From IMG/VR virus record IMGVR_UViG_3300042335_000666, positions 1 through 39,874 of that record: a DNA stretch of 39,874 bases; one strand, given 5' to 3'. Both the position numbers and the translations under genes were made by a program. Source of the stretch: a virus. This document shows, piece after piece, positions 23,500 to 31,713 of this stretch; within the stretch, counting starts at the first letter, position 1; every line of letters begins with the position of its first letter. The notes below the pieces were generated by a model. It did not search any database and was not told where the DNA came from. It saw only the letters and a program-made list of their open reading frames with translations.

Positions 23500-24603
23500 A
23501 ACGTAAGCATTATCATTCCAGTTGCTGGGGCACACGCGAAACTGGTAGGATCTGCAATTCAATCGTGCTTGTGGCAGTCATACCCCAATGTAGAAGTCAT
23601 TGTGGTTAATGATGGGAGTGAACCCATTGGGCCGTATGCTGATCCACGCGTGCACGTTGTTGACTCTCCAAACCGTCATGCAATCGAACCGCGCGGTAAT
23701 CGTGCCGCGGTTGCGCGCAACGCTGGGGTACAGGTTGCAACCGGTGAGTATGTGGTGTTCCTAGATGCTGATGATTATTTGTTGCCAGATGGTATAGAAA
23801 TCCTACTCCGCGGTGATGCATCACACAATCATGCATATACGTACAGTTCGCACTATACACAAGATGGCACCCATTTGCGTCCACCAGAGTATGCACAGGA
23901 GAAATACAAAACATTTAACATTCATCCAATCACCTGTTTGATACCGACAAGTGCAGTACGGGCGGTTGGCGGATTTGATGAACGTGCACCTGGTTGGGAG
24001 GATTGGACGTTATACCTACGATTGGCAATTGCTGGATACTGTGGCAAGTATGTGCGCGGGCCGGTATTTGTCTATCGAGATCAGCACTCGATCAATCACC
24101 TGCAGGATGTGGCGGCCGGCCAATCACTGATGGATCGAGTTATTGCACCATATACACACAAAGGAGAAATCACTATGGCAACCTGTTGCGGCGGTTCTAA
24201 AAAGCAAGTTCAGCAAATCGTGAATGCTATGCCATCTATTCCGGTTGCTCCTGATGGTACGCAAACCCTGGAGTTTACCGGCAACATGATCGGCACAAGC
24301 ACCTACCGGCATCCTGTTTCAAAGCGTGTCTATAAGGCCGGTGCCGCGGCATCAGTACGGTATTTGATTGTTCCTGCTGAAGATGTAGCATACCTAATCT
24401 CACTAGGAATCTTTCGAATTATCAAACCGCCAACTCCTATGGTATCTGCACCTGATTCGGCGGCCCTGGCAGAAGTAGTAGAAGATGTAGTGGTCATTGA
24501 ACCAGAATCAGTAGATGAAATCATTGCGAGTGAACCAGAATCAGATGTGGTAGTCGACGATACCACTACCAAGCGGCGTGGGCGGCCAAAGTCCAATGGA
24601 TAA
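23497..24603 (+). CDS. Family 2 glycosyltransferase fused to a small virion-type protein
   Basis: 368 residues from the ATG at 23497. Residues 1-225 are a GT-A glycosyltransferase: VSIIIPVAGAH, VEVIVVNDGS, ARNAGVQVATGEYVVFLDADD (the DxD-like metal site) and GGFDERAPGWEDWTLYLRL. From 24175 a second unit begins at ATG with AAAGGAG upstream: MATCCGGSKK, then TGNMIGTSTYRHPVSKRVYKAG and an acidic/basic tail ending KRRGRPKSNG. That half looks like a separate small head-associated gene that lost the stop before it. Sugar donor and acceptor are unknown. Confidence 0.75.
   Translation: MNVSIIIPVAGAHAKLVGSAIQSCLWQSYPNVEVIVVNDGSEPIGPYADPRVHVVDSPNRHAIEPRGNRAAVARNAGVQVATGEYVVFLDADDYLLPDGIEILLRGDASHNHAYTYSSHYTQDGTHLRPPEYAQEKYKTFNIHPITCLIPTSAVRAVGGFDERAPGWEDWTLYLRLAIAGYCGKYVRGPVFVYRDQHSINHLQDVAAGQSLMDRVIAPYTHKGEITMATCCGGSKKQVQQIVNAMPSIPVAPDGTQTLEFTGNMIGTSTYRHPVSKRVYKAGAAASVRYLIVPAEDVAYLISLGIFRIIKPPTPMVSAPDSAALAEVVEDVVVIEPESVDEIIASEPESDVVVDDTTTKRRGRPKSNG
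24175..24603 (+). CDS. Possible internal-start product of the glycosyltransferase gene
   Basis: In-frame ATG at 24175 with AAAGGAG at 24160-24166, spacing eight bases. It would make a 142-residue protein starting with a CCGG motif. Small CCGG-type proteins next to capsid genes are familiar in phages. Whether it is made separately, only as a fusion, or both cannot be read from the sequence. Confidence 0.45.
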   Translation: MATCCGGSKKQVQQIVNAMPSIPVAPDGTQTLEFTGNMIGTSTYRHPVSKRVYKAGAAASVRYLIVPAEDVAYLISLGIFRIIKPPTPMVSAPDSAALAEVVEDVVVIEPESVDEIIASEPESDVVVDDTTTKRRGRPKSNG

Positions 24604-25255
24604 TATCGCTGTAATCATGCCAATCTATAATAGGGTTGACCAGGCAATTTCAGCACTTGCACGGTTGCGCTTAACGGCTGGGGTTGCGTGTCGATTTATT
24701 GCGGTTGGAGGATCGGGCCAAACCGAAAATCTCAAACAGATTGTTGGCGCGGATCGTGATGTGATTGCATTAACAAGTAGCACGCGTGCACGGTTGACGT
24801 ATTGGGAGGCCCTGCAATATGCAACGGCCAAACTCCCCACACTTCTACCAGAAACGGCCCTCATTGCAACCGTGGCATCTGATGTACTTCCTGCGATGCA
24901 TTGGCTAAAGCGCGCGTATACATGGCACCAGGAACATATGCACGATGACTACATGATTGGATTCAACGGTGATGGTTGGGCCGAACAACATGCGTGCCAT
25001 TTTATGTTGTCAGTACCACGGTTGCACTCTTTGGGGGGGTGGCCAACCTGGTATGATCACAACTATGGTGATACGGAATTGTGCCACCGTGCCAATGAGT
25101 TAAAGCGATTCTACAAGCACCCGTGGGCCATTCTGTATCACGATCATCCAGTGCATGGGGGTGCATCTGATAGCACATATACACTTGGCAATGATCAGTT
25201 TGCGCGCGATGCACAGTTGTTTGAGTATCGGAGAAACCGCCAATGGATATCCTAG
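24596..25255 (+). CDS. Second glycosyltransferase-like protein (GT-A type)
   Basis: 219 residues from the ATG at 24596, which overlaps the preceding stop. IAVIMPIYNRVDQAISALARL and CRFIAVGGSG mark the GT-A N-terminus; later ATVASDVLPAMHWLKRAY in the donor-site place, IGFNGDGW, and a C-terminal HxH (YHDHPVHGG). The two glycosyltransferases adjoin, in the structural cluster, so they may decorate the capsid, tail or a surface sugar. Acceptor unknown. Confidence 0.7.
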   Translation: MDNIAVIMPIYNRVDQAISALARLRLTAGVACRFIAVGGSGQTENLKQIVGADRDVIALTSSTRARLTYWEALQYATAKLPTLLPETALIATVASDVLPAMHWLKRAYTWHQEHMHDDYMIGFNGDGWAEQHACHFMLSVPRLHSLGGWPTWYDHNYGDTELCHRANELKRFYKHPWAILYHDHPVHGGASDSTYTLGNDQFARDAQLFEYRRNRQWIS

Positions 25256-25506
25256 TTGCGATCATCATTTGGTCATTCATCATCTACCGAATAAGTACGG
25301 ATATTGCATATATGGATGGCCCTGCTGATATATTTAGCATTATCCGTGGGTGGTTTATCGTATTTGCTCCTGAGTGGATAGCACGCGGCGTTCAGTGCCC
25401 TATCTGTATCAGTTTTTGGTTGTGCTGTATACTAGTAGCAGTTACCGGCAATTTTTATCTTTTTGCGGTTGCTGGGGTGGTTACGTACTTAGTAAGGAAT
25501 GAGTAA
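25243..25506 (+). CDS. DUF1360-like small membrane protein
   Basis: 87 residues with two or three membrane segments and CPICISFWLCC. The RISTDIAYMDGP...FSIIRGW...CPICISFW order resembles DUF1360 membrane proteins found in phages beside tail and connector genes. Overlaps both neighbours. Function unknown. Confidence 0.55.
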   Translation: MDILVAIIIWSFIIYRISTDIAYMDGPADIFSIIRGWFIVFAPEWIARGVQCPICISFWLCCILVAVTGNFYLFAVAGVVTYLVRNE

Positions 25507-26737
25507 TATGGTTACTCTGAAACGATGGTACAACCTGATGGGTATCAATCCCTGGCATGGGTATCAGTTGGCCGGTACACTGGTACCACTAGATAGCCGG
25601 TGTAACTCCCTGGTATATGAGTATGCATACCAGAATGCCAACAGGGCCGGCCGTCGTGAAATCAGGGAATCCATTGAACGTGCCTATAGTCAATTCAAAA
25701 CGTATGCACACTTTGAACCACGTACCACCTACAAAACGGTAACGATCCCCTATCCTAAACTGGCTGATTACATGCTCCAACGATTTACCGCAAATGACGA
25801 TCAGGGCCGGTGGTTATCGTTGAAACTTCCTGATGGATATATCCAGCAGTTAGGAGTAGAACAATCTACGTTTATCGCGTCGGCATCACTCACATTTCAA
25901 GATCTCAATAGTGATGGGTTATTTGAAACGGCAACCTGTACGGCAACGGTTCCAAGTGGCACTACTGCACAAGATATCCAAATCCGGTTTGCATCTGCTG
26001 ATTTGTTTGATGATTCAGATGCAACGATTGATCCACGCTCGATATCAGTAGTAGGAACCACGGCAACGATTATCCTAGACTCCTATACCCTGGTTCGGCC
26101 AATCCTGTATACCGGTATCAATAGTCAGGGGTACGATCCATCAGTACTTCCACCAACGGCCGGTAGTCCATATGCTAGTGCAGTTGATGTATATACGGTT
26201 GAGTGCAATGGCGATGGGTATACCCTCAATGATGCACAGGCCGTACTAGTATGGCAATCGAGGCCGTTGCCGGCCCTCGGATACTCCTGGTTATTTAATA
26301 CCAGCACTACCGATCCATCATCAGCAAAATATGCCATTGCGCGCGGCGGCATTCGCAACGCGGAACAAGGTATTGTATATATTGGCCAATCAGTATATGA
26401 TGCAACTAGTGGCACGTTTAGTGGTCGGTTGGATTTCTCGAATTGTGCACCACCGGATCAGGTTATTATTCGGTATAAGTGTGGAGTATCAGGAACACAG
26501 TACGATCAAACCATTGCACGATTAGCGGCCGCGGAGTTAGCCAAACCCATCTGTGCTTGTGAACCAGCAAACAAGACGTTAGGAGAATGGCAGTTCGATT
26601 TGGCACGAACCGGTGCATCTGATGAGATCTACCAAACTCCTGGTGATGCAGATAATCCACTAGGATCGCGCCGCGGACACATTTTTGCATGGCGCACTAT
26701 CCAGCAGGTTCAGCGAGTGAGCGGTATTTTAGCATAG
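25499..26737 (+). CDS. Head-tail connector or neck structural protein
   Basis: 412 residues. A helical N-terminus with RREIRESIERAYSQFKTY (residues 51-68) resembles head-tail adaptor entry regions, then beta-rich domains (residues 100-340) and a C-terminal helical part. The position between capsid and tail tube supports a connector or completion role; no single family recognised. An ATG at 25508 is an alternative start. Confidence 0.5.
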   Translation: MSNMVTLKRWYNLMGINPWHGYQLAGTLVPLDSRCNSLVYEYAYQNANRAGRREIRESIERAYSQFKTYAHFEPRTTYKTVTIPYPKLADYMLQRFTANDDQGRWLSLKLPDGYIQQLGVEQSTFIASASLTFQDLNSDGLFETATCTATVPSGTTAQDIQIRFASADLFDDSDATIDPRSISVVGTTATIILDSYTLVRPILYTGINSQGYDPSVLPPTAGSPYASAVDVYTVECNGDGYTLNDAQAVLVWQSRPLPALGYSWLFNTSTTDPSSAKYAIARGGIRNAEQGIVYIGQSVYDATSGTFSGRLDFSNCAPPDQVIIRYKCGVSGTQYDQTIARLAAAELAKPICACEPANKTLGEWQFDLARTGASDEIYQTPGDADNPLGSRRGHIFAWRTIQQVQRVSGILA

Positions 26738-26744
26738 GAGGATC

Positions 26745-28262
26745 ATGATGGCGAATCAGATTGATTCAAACGAGGTCATTAAACAGGGTAATACGCGATC
26801 GTTTTACCAACCAGGTGGGGCCGGTACAGAGTTGTATTTCTTTGGATTGGATACGGAATACCACTTTATCGAGTCTGGGAGTATGCCAACCAATGGCAGT
26901 ATTGATCCAATTTGGGCACCGGATCCGCGTCGGCCTGGTCGGTACAAGTTGATTGGCCGTCAAATTGCCGCGCCAACCCTCCCCTCTGTGAATCTGTCGT
27001 TTGCTGAGAAGTGGGGTGGGATTCCGCGGCCACTGACGGCACCAAAATGTAAGTTCAATCTGTATGAAGTGCATTCACGTTGTGCGGATTTCAGTGATTT
27101 GTATCGCGGTTGGGATTCCTACATGATGGTATACAGTGGATTCCAATTCTCAGATGCAATTGATCTTGGTGCGCGTACCGCTATGAATAGTGATGAGTTG
27201 CTGACAAACACGGTTACTGCAACCGGTTCGGCGATCTATCCAGTAGGTAGTTTGTCATTTGGTGAAGAAGCGGCCACAGATGTTGTAGTAGCAGTGGTAG
27301 ATGTGGTATATGGCACGAATATCCAGTGCAATGACTGTGGTACTCCAAACGATGGATCGCAGTTTCAGTATGCATTGACGCGCGCTAACGTTGGTTCCCC
27401 ATCAGCACCAGGCCAATTGGTATATAGTGTGAATGGCGGATCGAGTTGGAGCACGGCAACGATCACCGGTTTGAATAATACACACGAACCAAAATTTATC
27501 GACATTGCCGGTAATGTATTGTTTGTGGGTGCGGGGAATGACATTTTCTATACCGTACTAGACCAGGAAACCGGAATTCCAGGATCATGGTCTTCACTGG
27601 TTGCAGGTGCTACGCTCCTAGATGTATATGTACAATCACCAAACGCTATTTGGTACATTAGTGCATCTGGTGTATACAAAACCAGCGACATTTCTATTGC
27701 TCCTACTCTTATCAGCTCAACGCCAAGCAATGCGGCACGAATTACCGGATATGAAAACTTACTGCTGGTAGTTGGCGCAAGTGGTATGGTATGGTACAGC
27801 AAAAACAATGGAGTTACGTGGATTCAGGTCAGCGTTCCAGCAGTAACTACGCTGAATGCAGTAGCAATGAAGTCTGAAAAGTCTTGGTTAGTCGGTGGTG
27901 CTAATGGTAACGTGTACGAAACCACAGATCGCGGCAATTCATGGTCGGCACTTGCAATCCCCAATGCGGGTTCGGGGAGTGTGTCGGATATTGTCATTGC
28001 TACGAATGAGATTATTTGGATTGCTCAAAACATTAGTTCGGTAGCATATCTCACCACGACGCTTGATGGTGGCAATTCTTGGACGGCCAATACATCTGGT
28101 ACGGTACGAATCTTGAATTGGCCCGTATTTCAGCAGGTGAACCGGTTGGCGGTTCCTGGAACTGCTGAACCATTTGTGGCGGCAAACTATGTACTCATTG
28201 GCGGTTTGGCAACCGGCGGTGCTGATGGTATCCTGTTGTCAGCAGGCCCAACCATACTGTAA
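26745..28262 (+). CDS. Major tail tube protein with Asp-box beta-propeller extension
   Basis: 505 residues with AGGAGG upstream. The first ~200 residues fit a tail tube protein by position and beta-rich pattern. The rest has Asp-box/BNR-like turns: VNGGSSW, SKNNGVTW, TTDRGNSW, TLDGGNSW at regular intervals, as in sialidase or Ycf48-like propellers. So each tube subunit would carry a surface propeller, possibly for weak binding to cell-surface glycans. Enzyme activity is not implied. Confidence 0.65.
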   Translation: MMANQIDSNEVIKQGNTRSFYQPGGAGTELYFFGLDTEYHFIESGSMPTNGSIDPIWAPDPRRPGRYKLIGRQIAAPTLPSVNLSFAEKWGGIPRPLTAPKCKFNLYEVHSRCADFSDLYRGWDSYMMVYSGFQFSDAIDLGARTAMNSDELLTNTVTATGSAIYPVGSLSFGEEAATDVVVAVVDVVYGTNIQCNDCGTPNDGSQFQYALTRANVGSPSAPGQLVYSVNGGSSWSTATITGLNNTHEPKFIDIAGNVLFVGAGNDIFYTVLDQETGIPGSWSSLVAGATLLDVYVQSPNAIWYISASGVYKTSDISIAPTLISSTPSNAARITGYENLLLVVGASGMVWYSKNNGVTWIQVSVPAVTTLNAVAMKSEKSWLVGGANGNVYETTDRGNSWSALAIPNAGSGSVSDIVIATNEIIWIAQNISSVAYLTTTLDGGNSWTANTSGTVRILNWPVFQQVNRLAVPGTAEPFVAANYVLIGGLATGGADGILLSAGPTIL

Positions 28263-28359
28263 GAGAGTCAAGCGCGTAGCTAGGTTATCGCGAACCGAAA
28301 ATGCAGGGCCCCATGCACTGCTACGCGCTCCTAAGGGGTTATGATATAAAGGGCAGATC
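28263..28359 (+). promoter_or_regulatory. Folded intergenic element before the tail chaperone gene
   Basis: AGCGCGTAGC pairs with GCTACGCGCT across about 40 bases; inside are GGTT-ATCGCG-AACC and TGCA-GGGCCCCA-TGCA, giving a three-way junction. It separates the highly expressed tail tube gene from the chaperone gene, so it may terminate, process or stabilise the mRNA. AAAGGG then precedes the ATG at 28360. Confidence 0.5.
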
Positions 28360-28893
28360 ATGAAAACACACGAGATTACACTACCGGTATCAGGGGTTAC
28401 GTTGCATGTGCGACGACAACCGATCCAAGTGATCCAACAGATCAGTCAACGCGCTGAATCCATCGTATCTGAGCGCACTCCCAAACCAAAACCGCCGGTA
28501 CAGGAAGTGGTTACCGGCCCAAGTGAAACAAAGTCAATCCCAAACCAAAATGATCCAGAGTATGTTGCTGAACTGAATGTGTGGCAAAGTTTAGTTGCAG
28601 TAGAAACCATGAATCAGATGATGGCCGTACTAACACGCGTCGGTATCGTGCATAATAATGCACTGAATGATTACCTTGATGATGCGAAAGATGTACAGGA
28701 GTCATATAAGGATTTAGGGTATGACGTTCCGAACGATTTGATGCAATTTGCATTGCAGTATATCATTGCACCGGCAACAGAGGATTCAAGTACACTGCTA
28801 TACGAAGTATTTGGCCGCACACTCCCAACAGAAAGCCAGGTGGCATTTAAGCGGGCCATGTTTCAGGGCAACGTATCGGAATCGATCAATTGA
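28360..28893 (+). CDS. Tail assembly chaperone, short form
   Basis: 177 residues in the place between tail tube and tape measure where the lambda G analogue is found. Mostly helical with a Pro/Lys linker (PKPKPPVQEV). The frame ends at 28893 with CAATTGA, and the next open frame continues from the same region to 29104, as for a G/GT frameshift pair. Confidence 0.75.
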   Translation: MKTHEITLPVSGVTLHVRRQPIQVIQQISQRAESIVSERTPKPKPPVQEVVTGPSETKSIPNQNDPEYVAELNVWQSLVAVETMNQMMAVLTRVGIVHNNALNDYLDDAKDVQESYKDLGYDVPNDLMQFALQYIIAPATEDSSTLLYEVFGRTLPTESQVAFKRAMFQGNVSESIN

Positions 28894-29104
28894 AGATATT
28901 CGCGTTCCGAGATCGCCAATATCATATAGTTATGAGTTGCATGTACGCGAAGTTGCGCGATGGTTAGGGTATACGTGGGTTGAATTTTGCGATCTTGATG
29001 ATGATGAACAGGCGGCCGCGGTAGCACACTACGAGATCGTACATAAACTTGAATCCATTCAGCATCACGAGCAAGAGAAGCGGGCCAGGAGAGCAAAACC
29101 ATGA
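28360..29104 (+). CDS. Tail assembly chaperone, frameshifted long form (GT-like)
   Basis: The downstream frame (open from 28748, ending 29104) contains YELHVREVARWLGYTWVEFC and LDDDEQAAAVAHYEIVHKL, a typical T extension, and has no convincing start or ribosome-binding site. Frame arithmetic (28360 is 1 and the last codon 2 modulo 3) requires a +1 or -2 shift rather than the commoner -1. The AAT-TGA stop context is one candidate for +1. The long form would bind the tape measure protein while the tail is built. Confidence 0.6.
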
Positions 29105-31713
29105 CGATGCCACAGGTTGGCCTACAACTCGTTGTACAAAATGCCTCGCAGTATGTTCAGCAACTGAACACTGCTGGAACTGCTAATCAAAATTTTGCCA
29201 ACTCAACTATCAATGCGGCAAATCAGTTTGCAGAAAGTGCAAGTACATTTGGCAAACCAGCAACTGCATTAGAGCAAGTTTGGGTGGGAGCACTCCGAAA
29301 CATTGGCGGTATGATCACTGGGAAACTTGCAGAATTTGGCGCGCAAATCACGTCATTCGTTGCAAGTTCCCCAATGGCATTTGCTGAATTTCAGGATCAA
29401 ATGCAAAATTTTGGTGCGGCCGCTGGATTGACTGACGAGCAAACTAAGCCATATGAAGATTTGATATTGATGCTAGGCAAGGAATTGCCAGTAAGTACTA
29501 CTGAAACGGCCCAGGCCGCAATTGAAATGGTGAAAGGTGGTATTGATCCGGCTATTCTGCAAATTGGCGGTTTGCGCGATGTGCTGAACTACGCAAATGC
29601 GAACATGATGGATTTGGACACATCTGCAAATTTGATAGCCAAAACTGTTGGTACTTTTACTAGTGCAACCGCAACCGCGGAAGAACAGCAACGGTTTATG
29701 GCCGAGGCGATGGACTACACTACAAAGGTTGGCAACGCATCGACGTATACCACCCAAGAGTTGATGTTGGGTATGCTCGAGGCCGGTGGTACGGCTAAAG
29801 CGGTTGGGTTAGAGTATGGTGATTTTGCGGTTACTATGGGTGCACTCAGTCCAGCATTTAGCAGTGCAAACGTTGCCGGTACTAGTTTCAAAAACTTTTT
29901 GTTACGGTTGGCACCAACCAGTAAAGAGGCCTACGATCAAATGGAGAAAATGGGCCTGGTTACTGGTGATGTAACAAAATATATGGAAACGTTGCGCCAA
30001 TTTGGTATTGAACCAGCATCTAATGATATTGGACAACTAACCGATCAACTATACGATTACATGAAAAATACGGCCGGAATGACGGAATCCGAGATTGATA
30101 AAACATTTCGAGAATTAAGCCAATCTGCGTTTTATGCTAATGGTGAATTGAAAAGCATGGCGGAAATATCTCAGGTGCTCCAAGATGCAACCGGTGATCT
30201 TACATCTGAGGAAAAATCATATGCAATGGCCAAAATCTTTGGTAACGAGGCTATGAATGCGGCGGTACGTCTAACTGAACTTGGTGCTGATGGCTATAAC
30301 GAATTTGCAAGTACAGTTGATGGTGCAAATGGCATTACCGAGCAAGCCGCGGCTACTCAGCGCGGATTAGAATTTGAGATGTCGCAAGTGCAAGGAACAA
30401 TGGAAACTCTGCAAATTGTCATTGGTAAAGCGGCATCTGGGCCCATGGAAGAATTGTACAAAATACAAAACTCTATTTTAGGGACGATTCTTGATGTAGC
30501 ATTAGCACTTGGTGGTAATAAATCGGCATACGAAAATTTGAGTGGCCCACTTCAGACAGTTATTGATTATATGAACATTGCCAAGACTGCATATGATTCT
30601 TTATTTAACATTTCATACAATCCAACTGGTGGGTTCTATAGTCTACCACTAGTGGTTCAGAGTATCGTGATCGGATTGCGTGATCTGCAAACTTGGTTTG
30701 CTATCACTACTGAAAACGGCGCGGTATTTACCAGTGCATGGGAGTATTTGGTACAGGTTGGCAACCAAGTACTAGCATACTTCGCATCACTTGAACCCCT
30801 CCTGGCACCACTTTATGATGCATTTGATATCATTGGTAAACAAGTAATCGAGATGCAAACCATCTTTCAGCAGTCATTTGGAAACATTGGCGCGCAAATT
30901 GCTGGAGAACCTACCAATTGGGTTCAAACCATCACCGAAGTATTTCGTGTGATTGTGAATATTATTGCTGGGGCCCTGGTACTGGTATCAACAATCATCA
31001 CCGGCGCGGTGAATCTAATTAGTGGGATTTGGTATGTATTTGGTGATAGCATTATCTTGGTGATAGAAGTGGCAATGGAAACAATTCGTTTTCTTTTTGA
31101 ACAAGCAATGAGAATCATAAGCACCGTTATTGAAGTATTTATTGCATTGATGAACGGTGATTTTGTTGGAGCAATGCGTGCAATTGTGCAGTACATACTA
31201 GATACCTGGGATAATGTACTACGATTTTTTACCGGTATCGGAGAGTCTATTATTAAAGCAATTCGTAATTCATGGGATAAACTGTATACGGATTTTATTA
31301 GTGCATGGCCATTTGCAAAAATTGGCGCGGATCTCATTGCAGGCCTGGTATCAGGATTTGTAGATAACGCGGCTAAAGCTATATCAGAAGTGCTTTCATG
31401 GGGCCGCAAGTTGATCAAAGAGTTAAAAGCGGTATTTGGTATTGAATCACCAAGCAAAGAAATGATGGCAATCGGCCAGGAACTAAGTGCAGGACTCTAT
31501 GCCGGTATTGCATCTGGAATACCAGCAATTGAAAGTTTGATGAGTGGAATAAGCCAAACCATTATGGTTTCTCCTTATGCATCAGCAGGATCTACTACAC
31601 AAAACACATATAATCAAACTACTACGAATCAGTATCATTTGGGAGTTACCACGCGTGCAAGTGCTCCAGATGTGATTAGTTCATTTGCAATTATGAAAGC
31701 GGTTTCAGTATGA
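29101..31713 (+). CDS. Tape measure protein (TP901-like)
   Basis: 870 residues; the start overlaps the chaperone stop. Ala/Gln/Asn-rich helical N-terminus, a TP901-type core (AETAQAAIEMVKGGIDP, LGMLEAGGTAKAVGLEYGDF, GTSFKNFLLRLAP), hydrophobic helices at about 620-690 able to cross a membrane, and the C-terminal PSKEMMAIGQELSAGLYAGI motif. It sets tail length and may form the DNA entry channel. The length would predict a tail near 130 nm at about 0.15 nm per residue (inference). Confidence 0.9.
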   Translation: MTMPQVGLQLVVQNASQYVQQLNTAGTANQNFANSTINAANQFAESASTFGKPATALEQVWVGALRNIGGMITGKLAEFGAQITSFVASSPMAFAEFQDQMQNFGAAAGLTDEQTKPYEDLILMLGKELPVSTTETAQAAIEMVKGGIDPAILQIGGLRDVLNYANANMMDLDTSANLIAKTVGTFTSATATAEEQQRFMAEAMDYTTKVGNASTYTTQELMLGMLEAGGTAKAVGLEYGDFAVTMGALSPAFSSANVAGTSFKNFLLRLAPTSKEAYDQMEKMGLVTGDVTKYMETLRQFGIEPASNDIGQLTDQLYDYMKNTAGMTESEIDKTFRELSQSAFYANGELKSMAEISQVLQDATGDLTSEEKSYAMAKIFGNEAMNAAVRLTELGADGYNEFASTVDGANGITEQAAATQRGLEFEMSQVQGTMETLQIVIGKAASGPMEELYKIQNSILGTILDVALALGGNKSAYENLSGPLQTVIDYMNIAKTAYDSLFNISYNPTGGFYSLPLVVQSIVIGLRDLQTWFAITTENGAVFTSAWEYLVQVGNQVLAYFASLEPLLAPLYDAFDIIGKQVIEMQTIFQQSFGNIGAQIAGEPTNWVQTITEVFRVIVNIIAGALVLVSTIITGAVNLISGIWYVFGDSIILVIEVAMETIRFLFEQAMRIISTVIEVFIALMNGDFVGAMRAIVQYILDTWDNVLRFFTGIGESIIKAIRNSWDKLYTDFISAWPFAKIGADLIAGLVSGFVDNAAKAISEVLSWGRKLIKELKAVFGIESPSKEMMAIGQELSAGLYAGIASGIPAIESLMSGISQTIMVSPYASAGSTTQNTYNQTTTNQYHLGVTTRASAPDVISSFAIMKAVSV

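Noticed and set aside
30924-31457. 177-residue antisense frame over the tape measure gene
   Set aside because: Complements the hydrophobic helices of the tape measure; Ser/Ile-rich shadow.
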